A stretch of DNA of 64,000 nt, taken from CAYWNA01 sp964459305 (GTDB lineage: Bacteria; Planctomycetota; Planctomycetia; Pirellulales; Pirellulaceae). The position numbers and the translations under genes were made by a program. Of the stretch, positions 47,324 through 55,382 are shown in pieces (the first letter of the stretch is position 1; each line of letters begins with the position of its first letter). The notes beneath the pieces are model-generated. The model had not been told where the DNA came from and made no database searches. It was given only the letters and a program-made list of their open reading frames with translations. The stretch spans positions 15,261-79,260 of the forward strand of contig CAYWNA010000026.1 of assembly GCA_964459305.1 (NCBI GenBank), read 5' to 3'.

Positions 47324-48646
47324 ATGGATTGGACAGCGGCATTACTGGTGATGTGCGGCTGCTTTGGCGCTGCGGCCGAGCCGAAAGCCGATTGGTGGGA
47401 CGCTCGTTGGCCGTGCCGGATGGCGATCGATCTTTGCGTACCAGCGACGGTCGAGGCGGTGCCGGTCACTATCCGTGGCGACGAACTACTGACAGCCTGC
47501 CGGCCAAGGCGGCCTGCGGTCAGTTCGTTGCGACTCGTGGATGCGGGCCACGAGGTTCCCATTCAAGTTGACGAGCGCGACGGCACAGGCACGTACCAGC
47601 CGCACCCTAACCACGTGTTGGATGACGATGACGAGCTCGTATTTCAGATAGATCTTCAGGCCGGCGTATCCAAACGGCTTTGGGTCTATTTCAGCGAGAC
47701 GGGCCGACCACTGGGACGTTACCGCACTCCGCTCTTTTGGCACAGGCAGTCGCTTCGCGTCGGAGGTGAGTTGACCCACCTGGTGTTGCGTAATCGCGAG
47801 ATGAAGCTGGCGTTAAAGGGCCCTAAGACCGCCGATCCGATGGCCAACGTGCTGGGCAACTTCGCCAATGGGGCCTGCAGTCAGGTCCGCTATCGCGGCT
47901 TCGATTACATCAGTCCACGTTCCTCCTACACGTTTTTCATCCCCCATCATCCGTTTGCAGCCGGGCCGCATCCGAGCCAATGGTCGCTGCCACATGTGAT
48001 TTCCGACGGCCCGGTTCGCAAGATCGCCAGGATGGATCTCCGAGGCTACAAAGGCACCAATCGCGACGGAAAGGTCGACGTCCAGTGCGACGCGAGCCAC
48101 TGGTACGGTCTGTGGGCTCGCGGAGGAACGGTTGATTTCGAGGAGCTAGTCCAAGTCCGCCAGGCACCGCAGCAGTGGTCACTTCGCTACTCGCTTCCGC
48201 TCGCCGTCCAACTCTCCGAGGGCAGCGCAGTTCATTCCGGCACGGGCGACGTGGTCGTCGATGTCAAGCTGGCCGAACGTATCGCCACGAGTCAGAGCCA
48301 CGTCGGGGTGTGGCACAGCCGTGATAACGCGGATCCCTGGTGGGCGATCGAGAACGCGCGGCAGGGCTACGGCATGGCTATCCTGGCAGGCAAGCTGCAC
48401 GCCGAACCGGGCACCGATTCTCAATACCAGTCGATCATCAACGGATACCACACCATGACACATGGGTATCTGAACGTGGATCTCACCGACTGGCCGGGCA
48501 TCGGCACAGTCCATCAAGAGATGCGTTTCGTAGCGTACGAAACACACGAGAGCGACAGTATCGAGGCACATCGCCTGCTTTGGCTGAAAGCGGCGGAAGC
48601 GTGGATTCGCTTCGGCCAGACAGAAACCCACGGGACGTCGCAATGA
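47324..48646 (+). CDS. secreted beta-rich protein, paralogue of 49451-50794
   Basis: 440 residues with a signal sequence (MDWTAALLVMCGCFGAAAEP). No known catalytic motif. It shares the stretch RSSYTFFIPHHPFAAGP followed by QWSLPHVISDGPVRKIARMD with the gene at 49451, so the two are related. The layout (aromatic-rich, beta-strand pattern, substrate-like cleft residues) hints at a polysaccharide lyase or DUF4861-type protein, but that is weak. It starts the secreted cluster. Confidence 0.75.
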   Translation: MDWTAALLVMCGCFGAAAEPKADWWDARWPCRMAIDLCVPATVEAVPVTIRGDELLTACRPRRPAVSSLRLVDAGHEVPIQVDERDGTGTYQPHPNHVLDDDDELVFQIDLQAGVSKRLWVYFSETGRPLGRYRTPLFWHRQSLRVGGELTHLVLRNREMKLALKGPKTADPMANVLGNFANGACSQVRYRGFDYISPRSSYTFFIPHHPFAAGPHPSQWSLPHVISDGPVRKIARMDLRGYKGTNRDGKVDVQCDASHWYGLWARGGTVDFEELVQVRQAPQQWSLRYSLPLAVQLSEGSAVHSGTGDVVVDVKLAERIATSQSHVGVWHSRDNADPWWAIENARQGYGMAILAGKLHAEPGTDSQYQSIINGYHTMTHGYLNVDLTDWPGIGTVHQEMRFVAYETHESDSIEAHRLLWLKAAEAWIRFGQTETHGTSQ

Positions 48647-48711
48647 ACGCCATCAAGCCCCTTGCCTTTCCCCGAACGACAACATACTGTCGACGTTGCC
48701 TTGATTCTGAC

Positions 48712-48776
48712 ATCCGTGTGTTTCTATCCGTGTGCGCAGCGAATTGCGCGACGCACACGGATAGAAACACACGGAT
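48712..48776. repeat. 25-bp perfect inverted repeat overlapping a start codon
   Basis: Left arm 48712-48736 (ATCCGTGTGTTTCTATCCGT...) and right arm 48752-48776 are perfect 25-bp inverted copies around a 15-base loop. The right arm contains the first two bases of the ATG at 48775. It lies between two genes of the secreted cluster. Confidence 0.9.
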
Positions 48777-49440
48777 GAAGCCAACAGGAAAAAGCAGAGG
48801 AGACAGAAACCTCTCCGTTGCCCGCCGTTCGACTTTTTCAGGGCCAATGCTTCTAGCAGTTGTTCTTGTTGTTTTCTCGGCAGGATTCGGAATTTGCGCA
48901 TCTGCCCGCTCAGATCAGCCCGATAGAGTCCATTTTGCTGGGCCTTATCTCTACCATCTGAATCTCTCGGATGATGCCTGGCAGAGGCTGCTTAACACGC
49001 CTGAGGTCACCTACATTGGCAATCAATACTCGATGGACCGGCTTTCCGCTGCGGAATTGTCCCAGGAAACGCAACGTGTCATTCGCCGTACCCGCGAAGC
49101 ACGCGAGGCCAATAAGCGCATTGTCGCGCAGCTCTGGTACGGTGGCTGGGGCCGGTGCAATTGGTCCTACTACAGCCTCGCCCACATCGCCATGGATCCC
49201 AAGATCCGTGAGGACTTCTTTCGCAACGTCCTCGATCCCACCATCGATCGGTTGGGGCCTGAGAACCTGTATGCCGTTCATCTTCTCGAAGAGACGGGAA
49301 TGCAGTTCGGCACCGATCTGGACGAACCGGGCGATCCAGACGATCTGACCGACGGCGACGACAACGGATCGAACTGTGTTCGCGGCTTGCTCAATCCGAC
49401 GATTGGGCCGGACTGCTCCAGCGCGATTATCGGGCCCTGA
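48775..49440 (+). CDS. probably truncated secreted protein
   Basis: 221 residues from ATG 48775, which sits in the palindrome arm. A signal-type helix (MLLAVVLVVFSAGFGICASA) precedes a region resembling the first strands and helices of a TIM barrel (RIVAQLWYGGWGRCNWSYYS). It stops abruptly with CVRGLLNPTIGP. In the third frame over the last 70 bases the reading (SRLAQSDDWAGLLQRDYRAL) looks more natural, so a frameshift and decay are possible. The rest of the presumed protein is missing. Confidence 0.6.
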   Translation: MKPTGKSRGDRNLSVARRSTFSGPMLLAVVLVVFSAGFGICASARSDQPDRVHFAGPYLYHLNLSDDAWQRLLNTPEVTYIGNQYSMDRLSAAELSQETQRVIRRTREAREANKRIVAQLWYGGWGRCNWSYYSLAHIAMDPKIREDFFRNVLDPTIDRLGPENLYAVHLLEETGMQFGTDLDEPGDPDDLTDGDDNGSNCVRGLLNPTIGPDCSSAIIGP

Positions 49441-49450
49441 GGACACGATC

Positions 49451-50794
49451 ATGTTCACCACCCCATGGCTGATCTCCGCGTTGCTGCTGCCAACCGCCGC
49501 GGCAGAGCCAATCGCATGGCACGAGCCGGCGTGTCATCATCGACTGCTGCTGACGTTCACCGCTCAACGCGCCTCAGTAGGTCGTCGAGCCCCGGTCGTA
49601 ATCACGGGCGAGGATCTCTACCGCCTGGCCGGCGCGGTGCAAGTGGCAGTCGACTCGATCCGACTGATTGGGCCGCAAGGCAACCCAAGGCCGCTGCAGA
49701 TCGACCAACGAGACCGGACCGATCGCCTTCGCCCAGACGGCAATGCACGCCTCGATTGCGACGACGAGATCGCCTTCATTGTCGACTATCCCGAATCAGG
49801 GAACGTCACCTGCTGGCTGTATTGGCACATGGAATCGATCCCGGCTGGTACGTCGCCGCAACCTTCAATCAAGATCGCCGACGAGACTAACGCAGAGCAC
49901 GTCGACATGTCGCTCGATAACGGATGCTTCTGGGTTGGCCTGAAGGGCTCAAGCTCGGACGCGCCCACAAGGAACCAGCTTTCCAACTACGGCCGAGGCA
50001 GCATCACCGAGTTAAAACTTCATGGCAAGCCTTTCACCAACATACGCAGCAGCTATGGCTTTCATCCCGTGCGTCATCCCTTTGGCTGTGGGCCCGGCGA
50101 TTTCCAATGGAGTCTGCCCAAGGTGGTATCGCGGGGACCGGTTCGCACCGTGGTGGAGATGGTCCGAGAGGATTTCGCGGTATTGGACGACAAGAGGCAA
50201 CCCGCCGTCCGCGGACGGGTCGTTCACGAATGGACGCTGTACGAAGACCTACCCATCCTCGATGCGCGGATGGTTTGCACATACGAGGCTAGGTTGGACC
50301 ATTGGTCGGCTGGTTTCGCGTTTCCCATGTACGTCGGTGGCCAGATCGACGGCCACGAAACCCTCTACGTCCCCCTGGTAGACTCTGCCTACCGAGTAAA
50401 GGTCCCCGAAGACTTCCGCGACTTGTGGTATCCCACGTTGTATCAAACACCGGTGCCAGAAGAGGGCTGGTTCGCGTGGGTCGACGCCGCCGAGCAACAT
50501 GGGCTCGCCGTTTTCTACGAGAAGATGGCCACGATCCGCAAACGCGCCAGATGGGTGTCGCACCGACCGGCTCACAATCCAGAGATTCGCATCCGGCTCA
50601 CGCCGAACGAAACGACCGAAAACAACGTCACCTGGCGCCACCGCCGCCTATCCGGAACCGACCGGCTCTGCTACGAGCTCCGTCTGATCGGCCTGGCCTC
50701 CGACAAGGGTACCCCAATCCGCGCTGCTTACCATTCTTGGGCATTGCCAATTGAGGAGACCCTCACCGCCGGCTTTCCAGAGACGCTGCCCTAG
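49451..50794 (+). CDS. secreted beta-rich protein, paralogue of 47324-48646
   Basis: 447 residues from ATG 49451, with a signal (LISALLLPTAAAEP). RSSYGFHPVRHPFGCGPGDF and QWSLPKVVSRGPVRTVVEMV align with the gene at 47324. The His in HPVRHPF could be catalytic. No named family is certain. The C-terminal part differs between the two. Stop overlaps the stop of the opposite-strand gene by 4 bases. Confidence 0.75.
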   Translation: MFTTPWLISALLLPTAAAEPIAWHEPACHHRLLLTFTAQRASVGRRAPVVITGEDLYRLAGAVQVAVDSIRLIGPQGNPRPLQIDQRDRTDRLRPDGNARLDCDDEIAFIVDYPESGNVTCWLYWHMESIPAGTSPQPSIKIADETNAEHVDMSLDNGCFWVGLKGSSSDAPTRNQLSNYGRGSITELKLHGKPFTNIRSSYGFHPVRHPFGCGPGDFQWSLPKVVSRGPVRTVVEMVREDFAVLDDKRQPAVRGRVVHEWTLYEDLPILDARMVCTYEARLDHWSAGFAFPMYVGGQIDGHETLYVPLVDSAYRVKVPEDFRDLWYPTLYQTPVPEEGWFAWVDAAEQHGLAVFYEKMATIRKRARWVSHRPAHNPEIRIRLTPNETTENNVTWRHRRLSGTDRLCYELRLIGLASDKGTPIRAAYHSWALPIEETLTAGFPETLP

Positions 50795-51747
50795 TCGATC
50801 CTTTCGTCCATCTCCGCGATGAACGCTTGGTACAACTCAAGTGGTCGGCCCAATTCGCCGTCGAGTGGGATCAAGGCCAGCCGGACTTTCACGGTTCGCT
50901 CGACGCTAGGCAACAGATCGTCGCCGAACAGTGATAAATCGAAGGCGCTGTAGGTGGTCAGCCGATCGGCATCGTCGTCCGCATGGTAGCGTGTGCTGAT
51001 CGCATAGCAGTCGCGGGGCTGCGACATGAGGACGACGCCGAGTTTCTTGTCGGGATCGGTTAGAAAGGCAAGGCAATGTGCGTAACGGCGTACCGGGCAC
51101 ATCTGGACGATGGGCGTGCTCCATTCACTGCGTTCCCATCGCCCGTCCAGGCACAGTCGGGCCGAGTGCTGGTCTCTAGGGAAAACCAAAACTGTATCAC
51201 GGAAGACGTCATTTGCCATGGGCACCACCAACTGCGCCGGTTTCTTGCCGCGTGACTGAAGGTACACATGGGGCCGTAGTACCTTATCGAAATAGTTGGA
51301 CATGAACAGTTCGTAGCCGCGGTAGGCTCCCTGGGATCGGACGGTCACCGTCACGTCGACAGCGTTCGTTTCGGCCACTTCGTAACGCGCGGTCACTTCT
51401 CCCTTGTGTCCATCTGTGGCAGACCATTTCACCTCGACCCAATTGTCGGACGTTTGTGTCGTACGCTCCATGTGTCTTGGCTGGCCCATGATCTGATTGA
51501 CCGACATCAACTTGAAGAGGTTCAGTGCCGAGTACCTCGAATCGATCACTTGCCTCTCCGTCCGCTTGTCAACCAGACGTGCAACACCGTGATACGCCCC
51601 GTCGAGCCGAATGGTTCCTTGGATGTGCCCCGTGTCGAACTCAAAACCGCCCTCATCGGTCGGCTTCAAAGAATGGTCCGGTGGGTCGCCAAACGTCTGT
51701 TTTCCAACCAGCAGAAGGACTGCCAGCATCATGTATCTAAACGCCAT
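50791..51747 (-). CDS. secreted protein of unknown function
   Basis: 318 residues with signal (YMMLAVLLLVGKQTFGDPPD). Beta-rich, with YRGYELFMSNYFDKVLRPHV and several Trp/Tyr. No known domain. Convergent with the preceding gene, whose stop it overlaps by 4 bases. The composition resembles planctomycete secreted carbohydrate-acting proteins, but no function is claimed. Confidence 0.7.
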   Translation of the reverse strand: MAFRYMMLAVLLLVGKQTFGDPPDHSLKPTDEGGFEFDTGHIQGTIRLDGAYHGVARLVDKRTERQVIDSRYSALNLFKLMSVNQIMGQPRHMERTTQTSDNWVEVKWSATDGHKGEVTARYEVAETNAVDVTVTVRSQGAYRGYELFMSNYFDKVLRPHVYLQSRGKKPAQLVVPMANDVFRDTVLVFPRDQHSARLCLDGRWERSEWSTPIVQMCPVRRYAHCLAFLTDPDKKLGVVLMSQPRDCYAISTRYHADDDADRLTTYSAFDLSLFGDDLLPSVERTVKVRLALIPLDGELGRPLELYQAFIAEMDERID

Positions 51748-52050
51748 GACTTTCTCCTACGAAGAAGTATGCTTGCAGGGTCGATCCCCAGGATATCCGT
51801 CAACGATGTCACACTCAACACTTGGAAACCGCCCCGAAACACAAATGAGCAATACCAGGATGAATCGCCGGAGACCAACCCCGACAGTTGTGTTCGCTGG
51901 TCGTTTGGGATAGCGTGAAGGTGGCGCCGGAAACGAGTGACGGGAGGAATGGCAAATTCATTGACTCGGCGAGACGATCGGCGAATGGCTGTTGGCATTG
52001 TCATGACACGCGCACTTTCCACTCGCCACTTCTCAATAAGGGTGTTATCA
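51748..52050. other. intergenic region, divergent promoters likely
   Basis: About 300 bases between divergent genes. No gene recognised; upstream extension of the following frame to 51937 has no conserved residues. Promoters for both sides should lie here but no convincing boxes were picked out. Confidence 0.5.
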
Positions 52051-55000
52051 ATGAAAGCGACACACACCATACTCCGCTGGTTTGCCGTTTCGATTGTGAT
52101 TGCGACAGCGACCACGACGTGGGCCGAAAGACCTGGAACGATCGTTTTTCCCGGTGAGAAATGGATGAGAATCTCGCCCGAACAGGCTGGGCTGGACGTC
52201 AAGGAGTTCGAGACGCTGCTGTCGCAGTCCGAGGTCGGACCGGGCGGTTGGGGTGGCAATGATCCGGGGCAGGACGAATGGGGCGCTGTGCTGACGCGCG
52301 GTGGCTACCTGGTTCACACTTGGGGCGACCCGACGTACAAGTTTCAATCGGCGTCGCTTGGCAAGTGCGTCACCAGGACGCTGTTCGGCATCACCGTCGA
52401 GGAGGGCTTGATCGATGCCGACGAGCCGATCTGGAAAATATGGACCGGCCACGGACAACTCTCCCATCACCACAAGCATCTCGACCAGGGGCACCATCGC
52501 GAACTTACTTGGCGGCATCTACTGGAGCACCAGGGCGGGTTTGTACTCGAAAGCGGCGGCCATTGGCGCACGAAGACGGGCCTGCACGCTCAATTGCCCG
52601 AATGGGCAAAATGGACCGGCGATCCGGTGTCCGACAACTACTCGCACAATCCGCCGGAAACCGTAACGCGGTACTCCAGTGGCGGCTATTGGCGACTGGG
52701 ACAAGCCCTGACTGCCGTCTGGAAACGCGACCTGAGGGACGTGCTCCAAGAGCGACTTTTTGGCCCGCTGGGCATTCCCGCCGACCGTTGGGACTGGCTG
52801 CCTGGCAAGACGGTCCACGACACCGTCGACTTCTATCCCGATATCGATCACTACGGCGCATACGTCGACGCGCCTTACGAGATCGACGGCCACACGGTCC
52901 GCGGTGCTCCGGGCTGGATCGCGATGAGCGCCGAAGATTTGGCGCGGTTTGGGCTGCTCGTGGCGAATCGCGGCGTGTGGAACGGGCAACGGCTGGTTGG
53001 TGCCAAATGGCTGCGCGGGCATGCCGGTTTGGACATCCACGTGGTGGCTGGCGATCCCAAGACCATGGTCAGCATCGCAAAGATCAACACCAAAGGCTTT
53101 CCCTTCGGTCGCGGCGTTGGGACGCGCGGGCACTTTACGTTTCCCAACGAGTTGATTGCCGGGCCGGTGAACGTGCAGGTGGAGAGCTCGAAGCCGGAGC
53201 ATGAAGTCAGAATCGAGAAAAACGTTCGTATTCCCATGCGCGACGGTGTGACCTTGGCAGCGGACGTCTATCGCCCAGATGCTCCGGGCAGGTTTCCTGC
53301 CTTGATGACGCTGGTCTACTATCCGACAGGCACACGACAGGCAGAGTTTTTTGCCCCACACGGCTACGCTTGCGTTGTGGTCAATTCCCGAGGCCGTAAT
53401 GGATCGGAGGGAGACTGGGATCCGTATGTCAACGAGCCGCGCGACGGCTTCGACGCCCAACAGTGGATCGGCCACCAGCCATGGTGCGACGGCAAGATCG
53501 GTATGTACGGACAGTCGTACAACGCCTTCACGCAAATCATGTCCGCTCCGCTGGGCAGCACGTACCTGAAGTGCATTCTGCCGCGAGAAGGCCAGCAGAC
53601 GAACTTCGGACACCTATACAACGACGGCGTACCGCAGCTCAACGTCATTTTCACGTTCGGGCTCTATGCCACCGGGCCGACACGCACCGGACCGCACATC
53701 CCCATTGGTCCTCACTACCTGCAATTGCCCCTGATATCGGCCGCCGACAAGGCGGACAACCCCCAAGCTCAGCGACTCACAACCTGGCTCCATCACTCCA
53801 CTTACGACGACTACTGGAAGTCGTACGGAGTGAAAGAGAAATACGACAAAATCCAAGTGCCGGCGTGGTTCGGAACCGGCTGGTACGACAATCTGGTGCA
53901 CGAGAACTGGCGGAACTTCCAGGGCTTCTGCGAAACGGGGGGCTCAGAGGCGTGTCGGCAGATGACACGGATTCGAGTCAGCGGCGGAACCCACGGGGGC
54001 TCGGGTATCTCAAACGCAATGCATTTGCGTTGGTACGACTACTGGCTTAAAGGACTCCAGACGGGCATCGATAAGGAGCCGCCGATTGAGATCTTCGTGA
54101 TGGGGGCGAACCGTTGGCGATTCGAATACGAATGGCCGCTGGAACGGACCCGCTGGACCAAACTGCACCTGCGGAGCCAAGGCCATGCGAACTCCGCGAC
54201 GGGCGGCGGCCGCTTGGACACTGGCGAGCCACCAACCAGCGAGAAACCAGACACGTTCATCTACGACCCGGCCAATCCTGTCTACACGATGGGCGGGCAG
54301 ATGTCTACGCACACGAAGATCTGGGGCGCCAAGGACCGAAGTGAAATCCAGAACCGTGAAGACATCCTCGTGTTCACGACCGAGCCACTGGACGAGGACA
54401 CGGAAGTGACTGGCCCGGTCGAGTTGATCCTCTACGCTGCCTCCAACGTCGTGGACACGGATTTCACAGCAACCCTGACCGACGTGCATCCCGACGGCCG
54501 GGCGATCCATATCTGCGAGGGCATCCGGCGGGCGAGCTTTCGAGAGTCCCTGGAGCATCCGACACCCATCGAGCCCGGCAAGGTCTACCGCTACACGATC
54601 AGCCTTTGGGAAACGAGCATGGTGTTTCGAGCCGGGCACCGAATTCGTCTGGAGGTGTCCAGTAGCAACTTCCCCCGCTACGCCCGAAACCTTAACACTG
54701 GGGCGCCTCTGGGCACGACGGCGGAAATGAAGGGGGCCCGCCAGACGATCTACCACGATGCCGAGCATCCGTCGCACCTGGTGCTGCCGATCATTCCGAA
54801 CATCGACGAACAGGCGGAATTGCTCAGCCCAAAGGCCGATGGTTCCATCATCCTGCCCGCGGCGAAAGCAGCCGTCTTCGGGCAATCGCTGCATCTGGCC
54901 GACGCGAAGCCGATCCTCGGCTGGTGGAGCCACACGCAAGACCGTGCCGAATGGCGGGTGCGTGTCGAACGCGCAGGCAGATACCGCGTGGAGTTCGACT

Positions 55001-55224
55001 ATGCCTGCCACAACAACTCCGAGAGAAACGAGTTTGAATTGCGCGTCGGCACCGCGAAGCTCGGCGGCACGGTGCCTGGCACGGGGACGTGGTACGATCT
55101 TGTCCAGAAAGACTTCGGGTCGATCGATCTAGAGCCCGGCGTCCATCAGGTGGTGCTGCGCCCGGCCAGCCAACTACGCGGGGCGCTTTTGGACCTCCGC
55201 ACGATTCGGTTAATCCCGGATTGA
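52051..55224 (+). CDS. beta-lactamase-like / CocE-NonD hydrolase / CBM-like fusion, secreted
   Basis: 1057 residues from ATG 52051 with AAGGGTG upstream and a signal (ILRWFAVSIVIATATTTWA). Residues about 40-365 form a serine beta-lactamase/esterase-type domain with SxxK at Ser102-Lys105 and a YSS at about 209. Residues about 380-890 form a CocE/NonD X-Pro-peptidase-type esterase: nucleophile Ser489 (MYGQSYNAF), Asp near 613 (GWYDN), His648 (GGTHGG) and a jelly-roll lid. Residues 930-1057 look like a carbohydrate-binding beta-sandwich (WRVRVERAGRYRVEFDYACH). A fusion of two serine hydrolases of different folds is unusual. A substrate with ester or peptide links is likely. Confidence 0.85.
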   Translation: MKATHTILRWFAVSIVIATATTTWAERPGTIVFPGEKWMRISPEQAGLDVKEFETLLSQSEVGPGGWGGNDPGQDEWGAVLTRGGYLVHTWGDPTYKFQSASLGKCVTRTLFGITVEEGLIDADEPIWKIWTGHGQLSHHHKHLDQGHHRELTWRHLLEHQGGFVLESGGHWRTKTGLHAQLPEWAKWTGDPVSDNYSHNPPETVTRYSSGGYWRLGQALTAVWKRDLRDVLQERLFGPLGIPADRWDWLPGKTVHDTVDFYPDIDHYGAYVDAPYEIDGHTVRGAPGWIAMSAEDLARFGLLVANRGVWNGQRLVGAKWLRGHAGLDIHVVAGDPKTMVSIAKINTKGFPFGRGVGTRGHFTFPNELIAGPVNVQVESSKPEHEVRIEKNVRIPMRDGVTLAADVYRPDAPGRFPALMTLVYYPTGTRQAEFFAPHGYACVVVNSRGRNGSEGDWDPYVNEPRDGFDAQQWIGHQPWCDGKIGMYGQSYNAFTQIMSAPLGSTYLKCILPREGQQTNFGHLYNDGVPQLNVIFTFGLYATGPTRTGPHIPIGPHYLQLPLISAADKADNPQAQRLTTWLHHSTYDDYWKSYGVKEKYDKIQVPAWFGTGWYDNLVHENWRNFQGFCETGGSEACRQMTRIRVSGGTHGGSGISNAMHLRWYDYWLKGLQTGIDKEPPIEIFVMGANRWRFEYEWPLERTRWTKLHLRSQGHANSATGGGRLDTGEPPTSEKPDTFIYDPANPVYTMGGQMSTHTKIWGAKDRSEIQNREDILVFTTEPLDEDTEVTGPVELILYAASNVVDTDFTATLTDVHPDGRAIHICEGIRRASFRESLEHPTPIEPGKVYRYTISLWETSMVFRAGHRIRLEVSSSNFPRYARNLNTGAPLGTTAEMKGARQTIYHDAEHPSHLVLPIIPNIDEQAELLSPKADGSIILPAAKAAVFGQSLHLADAKPILGWWSHTQDRAEWRVRVERAGRYRVEFDYACHNNSERNEFELRVGTAKLGGTVPGTGTWYDLVQKDFGSIDLEPGVHQVVLRPASQLRGALLDLRTIRLIPD

Positions 55225-55242
55225 CTGACGGAATCAGGAAGA

Positions 55243-55370
55243 TATCCTGGCCGCGGCCAGGATTGACACTTTTTCGCATGTAGCCGAAGTCGCCAGACTT
55301 TGGACCGCGTAGGGGAAAACCAAACTCTGGCGAGTTCGGCTACGGGTCAGACTTGCCCGCGGATGGTATA
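55243..55370. repeat. 128-bp nested palindromic element, copy A
   Basis: CCGCGGCCAGGATTGACAC..., inner core GTAGCCGAAGTCGCCAGACT with its inverted match, right end CCGCGGATGGTATA (55357-55370). Equal in length and order to copy B at 59079-59206. The left TATACC end is mutated here. Confidence 0.8.
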
Positions 55371-55382
55371 GCACGTCGAGCC

